From: Phytophthora colocasiae
Taxonomy: Eukaryota; Oomycota; Peronosporomycetes; Peronosporales; Peronosporaceae
NCBI GenBank assembly: GCA_018806915.1
Contig: JAGKQI010000105.1
Location: 3,534,001-3,598,000, forward strand
Length of the DNA stretch: 64,000 nt
Direction: 5' to 3'
Shown here: piece after piece, positions 1 through 9,891 of the stretch
Numbering within the stretch: position 1 is the first letter of the stretch
Layout of the letters: each line of letters begins with the position of its first letter
Program-made: the position numbers and the translations under genes
The notes under the pieces: generated by a model
What the model saw: the letters and a program-made list of their open reading frames with translations, nothing else
Databases searched by the model: none
What the model was told of the DNA's origin: nothing

Positions 1-2
1 TC

Positions 3-1220
3 CATTGGGTGGTGGTGCCGTTTGCCGATCCATTTTTCAAGGTGTTTGGAGAACATATCAAACCGAACCTGAAGACACTTAAATTCGCAGTGAATATGCA
101 TTGGGAATGGGGAGTGTATTACGATTCGCTGGCCGAAGCAGCTGGAGAAGAACCCCCTGTTGTTACATATAGCACTCAGCTCCCAGGGTATGGATTTAAG
201 GCGACGGATGTGAGTACTGCCTTGAAAGGATGTCCAGCGTTAGATGAGCTTGAAGTTGAGCTTTACCATCCCGTTGATGACGAAGAGATGGAATACGATG
301 ACCCGTACGACTACAACACTGTTGACTTCCCAAACCATGAAGTTATGAATATCGATATCTATGACGACAAATTCTGCGAGGCTATAGCGAAGAATTGCCC
401 GCTGCTGACGAAGCTCTCAATCTGGGAAGTCGCTGAGGGACACAACAGCAACCTAACACCGATTCGAACGTTCACAGACCACGGACTCGTAGCTCTAGCT
501 CAATTGAAGCATTTGACGTCGCTGGAGCTTCGCACAATTAACTGCACGGGAAACGGCTTGTTTGAGTTGTTAAATGATCTCTCAGATGAGTTCACGGGCG
601 AGAGGAATTTCCAAATCGCAGTCGGTGGGCACGCAGGAGACTCAAAACTGGCGTTTTACAACGCACTTCCAGAGTTACTGATGCAACTAGAAGCGAGAAA
701 CCCGGAAGAGCTTGCTTGGGGGAACCGGAAATTCGTGCTCCGCTTGAAGAACGCTAACTTTGCGGACGTTGAGCCAGCGTGGAGCGAGCAATATCTTCGT
801 GGCTTGGAACGCGTGGTGGAAAACGTGAAGAAGATGCATCCGACGCTGCGCCTTCGGATCACGACGTGTGGACGCCGAGGAAGCACCTTCGGAGGCATCA
901 TCGAGCTTGGCTTGTACACTGACAATGTCGAGCCTAGTCCGTGGTACGGTTGGGATGATGAAGAGATTAACCGCGGCGTTACGTTTGTGAATCGCGGTGG
1001 AGCGCGTGTGGTGTTCGAGGAAGAACGCAGTCGGTTGCCTATTGAGCTGCGCCACCCGGAATTACTTGATCCAGATTCGCTCCCGATCGACTATGAACTG
1101 CCTGCCGATTATTTTGATGCATATGGAGGTTATAGTGACTATGACGACTTTGATGACTACGATTCTGATGATCCTCCCCGTGGGTATTACGATGCAGAGG
1201 CTGACGAATTGTGGTTGTAA
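3..1220 (+). CDS. F-box/LRR-like protein, 5' end outside window
   Basis: Open from the first bases of the window to a TAA at 1218-1220, about 405 codons. No ATG begins it here, so the start lies upstream. The protein has spaced leucine-rich segments of the LRR type found in F-box proteins (around 380-560, with CPLLTKLSI and LKHLTSLEL) and an acidic, tyrosine-rich tail of D/Y repeats. It aligns with the complete gene at 56506-58347: both have an acidic DD(K/Q)F start, then CPLL, then a (F/T)(T/N)(D/E)(H/E)GL block, in the same order. If the homology holds, the missing N-terminus would carry the F-box that docks to SKP1 in an SCF ubiquitin ligase. The next gene converges on it 143 bp away. The LRR call is good; the E3 role is inference. 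Confidence 0.6.
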   Translation, partial: HWVVVPFADPFFKVFGEHIKPNLKTLKFAVNMHWEWGVYYDSLAEAAGEEPPVVTYSTQLPGYGFKATDVSTALKGCPALDELEVELYHPVDDEEMEYDDPYDYNTVDFPNHEVMNIDIYDDKFCEAIAKNCPLLTKLSIWEVAEGHNSNLTPIRTFTDHGLVALAQLKHLTSLELRTINCTGNGLFELLNDLSDEFTGERNFQIAVGGHAGDSKLAFYNALPELLMQLEARNPEELAWGNRKFVLRLKNANFADVEPAWSEQYLRGLERVVENVKKMHPTLRLRITTCGRRGSTFGGIIELGLYTDNVEPSPWYGWDDEEINRGVTFVNRGGARVVFEEERSRLPIELRHPELLDPDSLPIDYELPADYFDAYGGYSDYDDFDDYDSDDPPRGYYDAEADELWL

Positions 1221-1363
1221 CCAGTCATTGATGACCCTGTTCATGGCTTCGTAGATAATTGTTTCAGTTGATTTGATACGAGTGGGTCAAGGATACGTTT
1301 TTACTACGATGAGTAGTCATTCTGTTTCATGATGGTAGTCCCTCCTCTGTGGGTTATGATCAT

Positions 1364-3718
1364 CTACGACAGTGTAGCGTTGATAACGACGGACGTGGTG
1401 GTGATACCCTGGGTTGCGATAGCTGTCTTCAGCAGATAGTTTTGGTACGGGTCAGCAGGTGCCGTGTACGTATACCCAGTTGCGCAGGAGTTGGTGTACG
1501 CGACAATGGACCACGTCAGGGTGGAGCTGCTCCAACAGGCCTTGTACGTCTTGGTAGCTGACGTGCTTGCTACCCAACGTCCACTAGTGTTCATAAGCAC
1601 GTACGCGTCTGAGGCAGTTGTACTTGGTTCGTTCTCCGCCCATGACCACGCTTGAGCACTCATCTTGGCTCCATCAACCATGTCTGTCGCCACCAGATTC
1701 ATGTTCCACCGCACGAAATTGCCAATGTTGCTCGAGTCCAAGAACGTCTTGATATCCTCAGTAAATACTGCTGAATCTGACAGTGAAATGTATCGCAATT
1801 CAGCTTGATACGATCGCAAGAAGTAGTCGTTGCCGTAGATTTCCAGCCCATTGATCTTGCGAGAACTGTCTGGTAGAGTATCGATGTAGTCGGTGGTCAG
1901 GACTTCATGACCTCCACAGAAATCGTTGATACTGTACGCAAGTCCCGTGTCTTCATTGGCAAGGAGTAACACGCGATACCCAGCGTCAATGAACTCATTA
2001 ATACTACCGTCAGTCCAGGAATCTGACGCTAGAGATTTGAGAATCGACTGCGGAACAATGAGGTCGCCAAAGACATCAGTAAGGAGCGTATTCAGGGCTT
2101 CATACTTGTCCAATCGAGAAATCTCCGAGCCAGAGTCCATGTAAATCATCACCAGCTCTGTCGGATTTGCATCCAACCAGTCTTTCACCTCTTGCATTGA
2201 GCTCCGAGTGGTAACTTGGTCGGTCGTTTTGATCCCCGAGATGGACGGGAAGCAGCCCAAAAGCTCTGGACCCCACAGAATCGTGCCGTACTTGTCTAAT
2301 TGACCGTCGAAAGCGTCAAAGAACGTCTGAATCGAGTTTGATCCGAGGTTCCCACAGTGACCCGTGTGGAAATCGTCTAAGAAGTAGTGAGTATCGATTT
2401 CAATCCACCGCATACCGATACCTAGTTGATCGGTAAGAGATAGAACCTGGTTGTTCGTCTTGAGATACGAGTACGGTTTGTTCGCGTTCAGGTTGGCATT
2501 GAAGAGCTGATCGCGGTTACCATATCCGTCGGCCAACGTGATTGCACTGTTGTGAGTTGATGGGATCTGCGCGTAGCAGAGCTTTCCACTGAACGCGAGA
2601 TTCCTTTGATACGCGAGCGTTTGGTTGAGCCACGACGATACCGACGCTGTACCCTTCGCACAGACGCTACTGCACACTGTTCCGGCAGAATTACACTTGT
2701 CTACCATGGTACATGTTATATCTTCCAGTTCGTTCTTACCAGGATTGTTGGTACCAGGCGTGCGAGTAGCCGCTTGTTGGGAAATGAGGTACGCCGGGTC
2801 TGAGCACGTGTCAGTACATGAGCAGGAGGCTGTTCCAGGCACAGAATCGACGAATTTGCCTCCGCTAGAGGAGAAATCGATCATTCCGTTGAGAATTGCC
2901 ACGGTGGAGTCGTCAAAGAAGTACTCGAAGCCGTTCTGGATCGACTGGATGAGTGGCCGCATGTGGTCAATACAACACGAATAGTTGATTGTTGTAGCTG
3001 AAGACAGTGACGCTGTGTCGGTGTATGCTTCACCTTTCATAGCAGAACATTCTTCACCCGACGAGATCGTCACAAATGGCACTACTACAGATTCGAGCAG
3101 TGTGAATTCCGATGCAGAATACGTTGAAGTCAGTCGAGAGAACGTGTTGTAGCCACACGTGGAATCGCCGATGCTGGAGCAGAAGAATTGGTCCATTCCG
3201 TTCACAAGTTCATTGAGAATGAACGAGTTGGTGGTCACGTTCGAAGGCACGAAAACGTCCATGAGATCGATCAAGTCGCTGACTTCGGAGCAGCATGTGG
3301 TGTCGGCTTGGAAAATGGGCAGAAGTGTGGGTAAAAGTCCTGCTAAGCACGGCGAAATGACTGTGTTTAGTGTCGTACAGAAGCCATCCATGTCCGAGGA
3401 TGAAGTGTCCGCCATGTACGAGTAAATGAGACTTGACATGCTGCTTGGAGACGCCATCATGGACTGAATCAACGAGACGACCTTCAGGAGCTGCGTGTCC
3501 GACGTCAACGTGAGCAGATCCGTGAGACTGCAGGTGCTGGACGAAGCTGAAAGCGCAAGAAGCACCGAATATAAATTGTTGCCCACGCAGACGTCCAGGT
3601 TACAGGTTGACGGCAGAATTGACAGCGCCGACGCGGTGCAGATTGCAGCTTGGGTTTCGGAAGTCGTGAGACCCACGACGCCCAGTGTGAGCGACGCAAG
3701 AATTCGTCCGAACTTCAT
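1364..3718 (-). CDS. secreted PLC-like phosphodiesterase with cysteine-rich N-terminal region
   Basis: 784 aa, ATG at 3716-3718, stop CTA at 1364-1366 read in reverse. Residues 1-24 form a signal peptide ending near TQA. Residues 25 to about 330 are rich in cysteine, serine and threonine with many small hydrophobic helices; I do not recognise this part. From about residue 380 there is a PLC-like phosphodiesterase TIM-barrel: IPSTHNSAI carries the first candidate catalytic His (H389), followed by WIEIDTHYF and FHTGHCG with the second (H454). These match the two-histidine pattern of the PI-PLC X-type superfamily. The usual reaction is cleavage of a phosphodiester in a phosphoinositide or glycerophosphodiester; the substrate here is unknown. 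The protein should be exported, either to the wall or to the host interface. No introns are needed. Confidence 0.75.
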   Translation of the reverse strand: MKFGRILASLTLGVVGLTTSETQAAICTASALSILPSTCNLDVCVGNNLYSVLLALSASSSTCSLTDLLTLTSDTQLLKVVSLIQSMMASPSSMSSLIYSYMADTSSSDMDGFCTTLNTVISPCLAGLLPTLLPIFQADTTCCSEVSDLIDLMDVFVPSNVTTNSFILNELVNGMDQFFCSSIGDSTCGYNTFSRLTSTYSASEFTLLESVVVPFVTISSGEECSAMKGEAYTDTASLSSATTINYSCCIDHMRPLIQSIQNGFEYFFDDSTVAILNGMIDFSSSGGKFVDSVPGTASCSCTDTCSDPAYLISQQAATRTPGTNNPGKNELEDITCTMVDKCNSAGTVCSSVCAKGTASVSSWLNQTLAYQRNLAFSGKLCYAQIPSTHNSAITLADGYGNRDQLFNANLNANKPYSYLKTNNQVLSLTDQLGIGMRWIEIDTHYFLDDFHTGHCGNLGSNSIQTFFDAFDGQLDKYGTILWGPELLGCFPSISGIKTTDQVTTRSSMQEVKDWLDANPTELVMIYMDSGSEISRLDKYEALNTLLTDVFGDLIVPQSILKSLASDSWTDGSINEFIDAGYRVLLLANEDTGLAYSINDFCGGHEVLTTDYIDTLPDSSRKINGLEIYGNDYFLRSYQAELRYISLSDSAVFTEDIKTFLDSSNIGNFVRWNMNLVATDMVDGAKMSAQAWSWAENEPSTTASDAYVLMNTSGRWVASTSATKTYKACWSSSTLTWSIVAYTNSCATGYTYTAPADPYQNYLLKTAIATQGITTTSVVINATLS

Positions 3719-4084
3719 CAGGATAGTTGAGCAAGTGTTCCAGTCCTAGTGAATTGGAAACTGAGCTGCTTCAACTTAGCGGTTGACTAGATGCAGGGCC
3801 ATATGACCACGATGATATCCATAGGGGCACTCATGGACCAGGGCAGCATTACGAGACGCAGACGCAGGGTAAATAGATTGGCAAGGATCGGGGATGATTG
3901 ATGAATTGACGGATCGGATACCACGTTGGTGCAACGGTTTCTCTGGTCGGACGGTTGTAAGTAACAAGCCAGGCGAACAAATGCAACTTGCACCATTGCA
4001 AGCTTTGGTGAATGCGAAGTATGTAATACATACTATGTATTTTACGATGTTGGATATGCTTTGGGTAGATATCCTTTTACCCCT
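3719..4084. other. intergenic, no gene seen
   Basis: 366 bp between the PLC-like start codon and the end of the AP2-like gene. All short ORFs here lack family resemblance. A small inverted repeat, GTATGTAATACATAC, lies near 4019-4033. The segment should contain the PLC-like promoter and the 3' UTR of the downstream gene. Confidence 0.5.
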
Positions 4085-4924
4085 TTACTTCCTCGGCGTG
4101 GAGATGACGCTGTAGGCGTTCTCGCACGCAGCCAGAGCAGCCGCTTCATTCTTGTATCTACCGAGATATAGCGGCTTCTGGCCGGTTAGCTGCAGTTTGG
4201 CTGAGTACTTAGCGTTCTTCTGTCGAGTGACAACGAACCTCTGGCTACCGTTTCCACCACTGCTTTCACCCTGCGAACGGCCCTCGGAGCAGTCACTTTC
4301 GTGGAACGAACTGCTCGACTCAATCGATGAAGTTCCTTCTCGAAACGAAGCAGTAGATGGTTCTTGTGACGAACGACTCTCGTAGTACGATGAGGTAGAG
4401 CTGGGGACGGCACTGCCACGTCCAGAGCTGTATGCTCCATCGTCTGCACGAACTTGAGTGTCATCGACTGGCGAGATCGTCTGGAGTTGTCGAGATCGAC
4501 CCGCCCGGTTCTTCCTCCACTGCTGCTTTTGCCCAAGGACAGTGTACTTCTGACCCAAGGGCCCAGTATAGTTGTCCTGCTCCTGGTTGGAGCCTCGATC
4601 CCCGAAGAACTGCCCCACTCCAAGTCGATTGAGCATCCTGGCGTCGTTATTGGTACTGATGCTTTTCCGTTGCAGTTGGTACTCTCCGTCTTCAGGGACG
4701 TCGTGGATTTTCAATGCGACAGTCGCCCCGTGGATATCGATGGCAGTGTCACCGTTGTTGTTCGAGTTGTGACGTAGTGAGCCGAAGCTGTCGCCTTCTT
4801 CACCTGTTGAGGCATCTCCACGTTCGTAGGTATCCATGTCGTCTACACCTGGAGATATCACAGCTTGGCTCTTTGTCTTGTTATTGTTGCCGCCGTAGAG
4901 ACCTCGGAATGCAGTCCTGTGCAT
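4085..4924 (-). CDS. small Ser-rich protein with C-terminal AP2-like domain
   Basis: 279 aa from the ATG at 4922-4924; the open frame extends 22 codons further upstream but only to a TTG. Most of the protein is low-complexity Ser/Glu/Gly/Asn sequence. The last 45 residues resemble one AP2/ERF DNA-binding repeat: KYSAKLQLTGQKPLYLGRY, then a helix KNEAAALAACENAY. This fits the family pattern of an aromatic-x-A-x-(I/L) strand, a G-K turn, LG-x-(F/Y), and an alanine-rich helix. AP2-like proteins are transcription regulators, so a nuclear role is plausible. The domain is short and sits at the extreme C-terminus, so the assignment is tentative. An upstream exon cannot be excluded. Confidence 0.5.
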   Translation of the reverse strand: MHRTAFRGLYGGNNNKTKSQAVISPGVDDMDTYERGDASTGEEGDSFGSLRHNSNNNGDTAIDIHGATVALKIHDVPEDGEYQLQRKSISTNNDARMLNRLGVGQFFGDRGSNQEQDNYTGPLGQKYTVLGQKQQWRKNRAGRSRQLQTISPVDDTQVRADDGAYSSGRGSAVPSSTSSYYESRSSQEPSTASFREGTSSIESSSSFHESDCSEGRSQGESSGGNGSQRFVVTRQKNAKYSAKLQLTGQKPLYLGRYKNEAAALAACENAYSVISTPRK

Positions 4925-5159
4925 GCTATGGAGCTGGAAGCAAACTGAGCATTCTTTGGGACTCGACAACGGTAGGTTTCTCGTCCTCAACTATTCTTAG
5001 GGGAATCTCATGCGATGAAGCGAACTCAAAAGGTTAAATGCATTTGGTTGAATAACTCATGTACAGATTCAGGGAAAATACGTCGCGAAGACTGCAGGTA
5101 TTGAGCGCTTGCCATCCTCTTTTTAACTCATAGAATAATGGATCGAAACTGGGCGACAT

Positions 5160-6344
5160 TTACACCGGAAGAGACCTTGTCGACGACTCTGTAGAATCCG
5201 TCGAAATACTGGAGCCCCATCGTGACGACCAGCGAGCAAGCCGAGATTGCTTACGGGCTGAGCTCTTGCAGCCGACGCAGATGCCTACTGTTGTGTTCCT
5301 GGCCCCACGTACTTCTACCTCTTCGACATGGTGGCAAGCGTGGCAGATGGCATCGCCACAAACCACGCAGTTGTATCGTCGAGTGTCAAGAAGCTTCACG
5401 GCTCCAAAATGTTTACTGCAGCATTGACAAAACTCCGCCGTACGCTTATCTGTCCATTCCGACTGAGGGACAAACGTCGATGGGTCAAGCTGTTTACGTC
5501 GGAGGTGACCGACAACGCGACTTAGCACGGCACCGAACCGGGGCATAACGTAACGTGCCGCCAAACGAGGAGCGAAGCCTCCGGCTTCAATGCCTACAAT
5601 GTACGCTACCTTGGTGTCCGAACCAGGTTCTCCATTGTTCTGAACGAAATATCCTGACCGGAACATGCGACAGCGAATGAAACCTTGAGGCACGTCAAAC
5701 TCCGAAACTTCGGGTAAGTTGAGAGAATCCCAGACGCAGTAGCCAATTGTCGATCCATCCGGGCAATGAATGACATCTGTAGCTACCACGACGCACATAT
5801 CGCGGTGGTTGCGTAGCAATGCTGGTGTCTTAAAGGCCGTGTAGCGGACGTAGGACGAACGCATAGGGTGCTCTTCCGAAGGGTGTTCCAAGACGCTCAG
5901 GATTCGGGCGTCCATGATGTTGTCATACATGATACGGCAACGTTGCAGGAGCATATCCGTATCGGACACCAGAAACAGATTAATGACGTCCTCTACGGAG
6001 GCTTCCGATACGCTCACACAGCAGAAGCGCGACTGCCCCTTGGTCACACTCTCCCTGTCTTCGTAGTACACAATGTCGTCCTTTCGCATCTTGCTGCGCC
6101 AGTGAGCGTCTTCCGTGCCTTCGTGCATCATACTGTCCAGCACATTTTCAACAGCGGACGAGATCTGCGACTTGAGTAGGTCTTTGACTTCGTCCGACAG
6201 CTCTAAATACTCAGGTTTCCCCTCTGTAAGAGATACACCCTCGGAGTTATAGCTGGACATTGACGATGACGACTGCTTTGTTAACTTTCGAGGCATCGGG
6301 GCCGAAGCAGAGCGCTTGGTGTGACGCTGTTTGGAATTGGCCAT
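5160..6344 (-). CDS. START-like domain protein with FYVE-type zinc finger (copy 1)
   Basis: 394 aa from the ATG at 6342-6344. The frame is open to 6596, but the extra N-terminus is not shared with the paralog at 13721-14895, whose first ATG aligns at this position (both begin with a short tail then KRSASAPMPR). Residues about 45-290 form a START-like lipid-binding domain. Residues about 305-365 form a FYVE-type zinc finger with four CxxC pairs (CQCC, CVVC, CHAC, CVGC). The classical basic R(R/K)HHCR loop is replaced by RRYNC, so PI3P binding cannot be assumed. A Ser/Arg-rich tail follows. Proteins with this START plus FYVE layout are numerous in oomycetes and are presumed to act at membranes; the ligand is unknown. 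Confidence 0.8.
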   Translation of the reverse strand: MANSKQRHTKRSASAPMPRKLTKQSSSSMSSYNSEGVSLTEGKPEYLELSDEVKDLLKSQISSAVENVLDSMMHEGTEDAHWRSKMRKDDIVYYEDRESVTKGQSRFCCVSVSEASVEDVINLFLVSDTDMLLQRCRIMYDNIMDARILSVLEHPSEEHPMRSSYVRYTAFKTPALLRNHRDMCVVVATDVIHCPDGSTIGYCVWDSLNLPEVSEFDVPQGFIRCRMFRSGYFVQNNGEPGSDTKVAYIVGIEAGGFAPRLAARYVMPRFGAVLSRVVGHLRRKQLDPSTFVPQSEWTDKRTAEFCQCCSKHFGAVKLLDTRRYNCVVCGDAICHACHHVEEVEVRGARNTTVGICVGCKSSARKQSRLARWSSRWGSSISTDSTESSTRSLPV

Positions 6345-6707
6345 GGTCCTGTATGTCTCCTGCTTTAGTCGAAACACTGCGATGTGGCAATGAATTGGAC
6401 AATCTGTCAATGAGAGATTTGCTGCTTTGGCCTGTGGCGGAACTTGCACAATGAGGACGACAAAAGAGATCCAGACGGCGACTGTGGTCCAAAGTGTTGA
6501 CGGACGGTGCAGATAGACACCTGGAGCCACGAGAACTGCAGGTTGCACATGCAACGCATCTTTCGCCAGCATCCTGGCTAAGAATCTCGATGACATACAT
6601 AGTGCAAAAGTTTCGATGCTTTAGATGCTCCTGCAACTCCGTAAAAGCTGAAGCAACAGCAGGTGCGTCGCAGGAAGAGAACAGCGGCATGAAGGTGGGT
6701 GGGTTCG
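6345..6707. other. upstream region of START-FYVE gene
   Basis: 363 bp between the START-FYVE start codon and the first LTR. The reading frame of the gene stays open to 6596 and encodes a hydrophobic stretch, but its paralog has nothing equivalent. The simplest reading is 5' UTR and promoter. No clear core promoter motif was recognised. Confidence 0.4.
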
Positions 6708-6987
6708 TGTTGAAGTAATGATTTGCGCAGAGATATTAGTACGACAGGTAGGTCTTAAAGAAGGATCGAAGTTAATAAATGGAGAAGCCTTGTGACTTGG
6801 AGATGGTAAAAGAAGTAGTTGTGTGGGAGCTTGTAAAAAGCAGAAGTGATGAATTAGAGAGTCTGGTGTTCTGGAGGGGAGTTATTCTCCACCAACCAGT
6901 CCAGTTAGGTACGATTTCTCTATATGGAACTGCACAATTTAATACCCCTAGATAGGTGTCATCACTGCAGAGATGGTAACTTCAACA
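6708..6987. repeat. LTR, copy 1 left
   Basis: 280 bp, TGTTGAAGT at the left end and ACTTCAACA at the right end. Nearly identical to the LTRs at 9076, 9612 and 11989. Confidence 0.8.
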
Positions 6988-9075
6988 GCCTCCCACATCG
7001 ATGAATGTGTATGACGCTCTATCTGTCGAGTAAAATTTAATGCTCCACAGGTGGCTGTTATAACAGTCCTGTGCAAACATGAATATTTACAAGAGGTAGC
7101 TTTTGTTTTGATATAGATGACCTTTTTTCTTTGACCATTGTCAGATTTGTCATTTTGTTGTGCAATTTTTTCTTGTTTCATTGTTATTTTGGCTACTCAG
7201 GAAAACCTTAAAGAAGGATTAAACCTGTTCACCGTAGTGGAATGTTGTTATTAACGCTTTTGTTGTACGTGTTTTGAGAAAAGATACTCAGGAAAACCTT
7301 TAAGGATCAAAACCTGTTTAGTGTATCGTTGACTACTCAGGAAACCTTTGAGGATACACCTGTTCGCCTTGTTGAAATTTTTAAATGCTGTGTAAGTCGT
7401 TATTTACATTGCATGTTTTGTTCTCGTTCATGCTTTGGACGTTTCTTCACATATTTTGTTTGTGTTTTGGTTTTATATTTCTTTGGCTAAGGACTTATAG
7501 AAAATTTTTGCCTCCCAGTTTCTTAAAACTGGTTCATAGTTGATGTTGGTGTTCGTTTTCAAATTTGTTTTACTAATTTTGTTGAGAGTTTATATCTTTC
7601 AAGTTTTTGAAGAAAGGCTACAGCTTTAAAGCATAAATAATCCCAAACAGTGTCATAAGTAGTGTACTCATCGTGTTTGCAGTTAGTGCGCAGGCTCTCA
7701 TCGTTGGGACTAATTTCTCCCTAGAGGCTGATCGAGTAGTTTCTCGTTTAGGAAGTGATAGATTTGTAACTATGAATCTAATGTAGAAGGGATTCGTGTA
7801 CCGGAACTGTAGTTTGCTTTCTATTGACAGAGGCTTTTGTTGGCTTGTCACGTAAATGTATGGTGCTTTAAGAACTACTTCGAAGTACATTAGAAGTAGA
7901 TTTAATTCTTTTAATTCTTTTTGTTGGGGAAATGTTTGAAATTCTTGCCAGGGACTGAATGTAGTTTGGCGAATGAATGACTACGTTGGTGCCTCCCAGT
8001 TTCATACATTTCGTTAAGTATTTCTCAACTTTGTTTCAGACAAATGTCTGTACAGTGCATATCGCTTTACATTTCTTTTTGAGATTTTGTTTTCACAGAG
8101 CCCGAAATTAATCTGGGTTATTGTATTTAACATATTACAAGCTGTAGTTCTACCTGAGTAGTTCGCTACAGCTTGGCATAAAGCCAACAAATTTGTTTTA
8201 ATATTTGTGATACAACAAGCCGTAGTTCTACTACCGTAGTTCGCTACAGCTTGGCATCAAGCCAGCGAATTGTGGTTGTACGACTGGGATTCTACTACGT
8301 AGTACAGAGGGACATTATGACAATACTACTGTAGTAAAGCAGTTTTTTTTTTATCTCTTCGTAATCCTGCAGCAATGCTGCGTGGCAGACGGAATTTCCT
8401 TCGCCTCAGTTTGTAAGAGCATGTATGTTTGAGTTGTATGAGCAGAGATCAGCACTCTGTGCATGCTCTATCTCATAATTTTGTGAATACTACATGTAGT
8501 ATTTCTTTCAGTCAAAAGTGTTGACGTATTACCATCGGTAGGTAGTAGTACTACGTAGATTGTACTACTATATATAAGTAGTAATCATACTGAACGAGTA
8601 TGCAATGTAATTAGAGAGCTGATAGCGTCTCAAAAACTACTACATGTGGTAGTGTATGTACAGGCAGTATGCCATGTAAGCTAGCCTGCTTCCATGGGCG
8701 GTCTTACAGCGTGGTAGGCTCAAGCTCGGTGGCTGGCCTGGGGCTCTCCCAGCACGTCGAGCGTGCGGCGCTACAGCAACATTGCTGAGGGGACACGATG
8801 GCCCAGCACGGTGTGTGTGCATCTTCACAGCTCAGTGGCTGGAGCATAGGTGGAGGACTGGGCCGTTGCGTGCGTGCAGCATGGCTGACGCGAGGGATGG
8901 CCTCCCAGCACGGCGTGCGTGCGTCTTCACAGCTCAGTGGCTGGAGCATAGGATAGATTACTTGAGTACTGGCCCGATGCGTGACAGCCGATGTACGTCT
9001 TGGCTTGTGTCCGTGGCTTGCTTCATCCTTGTCTTTCTTTATCTCCACGCTGAGGAAGCGTTGGGGTCCATAACC

Positions 9076-9347
9076 TGTTGAAGTAATGATTTGCGCAGAG
9101 ATATTAGTACGACAGGTAGGTCTTAAAGAAGGATCGAAGTTAATAAATGGAGAAGCCTTGTGACTTGGAGATGGTAAAAGAAGTAGTTGTGTGGGAGCTT
9201 GTAAAAAGCAGAAGTGATGAATTAGAGAGTCTGGTGTTCTGGAGGGGAGTTATTCTCAGTCCAGTTAGGTACGATTTCTCTATATGGAACTGCACAATTT
9301 AATACCCCTAGATAGGTGTCATCACTGCAGAGATGGTAACTTCAACA
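9076..9347. repeat. LTR, copy 1 right
   Basis: 272 bp. It differs from its partner mainly by loss of 8 bp (CACCAACC) about 180 bp into the LTR. Confidence 0.8.
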
Positions 9348-9611
9348 TATCGGATAGGTCAAGCGATGTATTGCATGAACTTTTGACCTGATCGGCCCAA
9401 AACTTTATAAATTCCTTCAAAACAATGGAGTGCACACTTACTTGTGCTACTTGCACCGGTTACAGAGCTCTCACGTTGCTTTTGTGGAGATGACGAAGCC
9501 GATCAAAGTGCACATGCACGGTGCAGGCATCACGCCAGCGCATGGTGAGCAGGCATAAATGGACTGACCACGATCGACATCCGGATCTGCTGCTGGCGAA
9601 AAGTTTGCGGA
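9348..9611. other. spacer between the two LTR elements
   Basis: 264 bp of non-repeat sequence. No ORF of interest. Its last five bases (GCGGA) form the left target duplication of the second element, so at least this edge is original host DNA. Confidence 0.6.
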
Positions 9612-9891
9612 TGTTGAAGTAATGATTTGCGCAGAGATATTAGTACGACAGGTAGGTCTTAAAGAAGGATCGAAGTTAATAAATGGAGAAGCCTTGTGAC
9701 TTGGAGATGGTAAAAGAAGTAGTTGTGTGGGAGCTTGTAAAAAGCAGAAGTGATGAATTAGAGAGTCTGGTGTTCTGGAGGGGAGTTATTCTCCACCAAC
9801 CAGTCCAGTTAGGTACGATTTCTCTATATGGAACTGCACAATTTAATACCCCTAGATAGGTGTCATCACTGCAGAGATGGTAACTTCAACA
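9612..9891. repeat. LTR, copy 2 left
   Basis: 280 bp, preceded by GCGGA. Confidence 0.85.

Larger units (their letters stand above)
6708..9347. mobile_element. non-autonomous LTR element, copy 1 (TRIM/LARD-like)
   Basis: 2640 bp bounded by LTRs at 6708-6987 and 9076-9347. Each LTR starts TGTTGAAGT and ends ACTTCAACA, the short inverted TG...CA termini of LTR retrotransposons. The 2088-bp interior is AT-rich and has no gag, pol or integrase on either strand. It holds several repeats: three units around ACTCAGGAAA-CCTTT-AAGGAT (about 7195-7350), two units around CAAGC(T/C)GTAGTTCTAC (about 8138-8265), and two CACAGCTCAGTGGCTGGAGC units (about 8826-8952). The flanking 5-mers differ (GTTCG on the left, TATCG on the right), so no target duplication is seen. 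A clear tRNA primer site was not recognised. Strand cannot be set. Confidence 0.75.

Noticed and set aside
6345..6596. N-terminal extension of the START-FYVE copy 1 frame with a membrane-like stretch
   Set aside because: The paralog has its ATG at the inner position and no matching extension.
7618..7890. 90-codon minus-strand ORF, identical at 10523-10795
   Set aside because: Identity simply reflects the recent duplication of the LTR element; AT-rich, no domain, no evidence of selection.
8704..9081. Overlapping ORFs on both strands near the end of LTR element copy 1 (and at 11617-11994)
   Set aside because: They span direct repeats, carry repeated peptides on both strands, and have no family resemblance.
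6703..9352. Possible 5-bp target duplication around LTR element copy 1
   Set aside because: Flanks are GTTCG and TATCG; three shared end bases are not enough to call a duplication.
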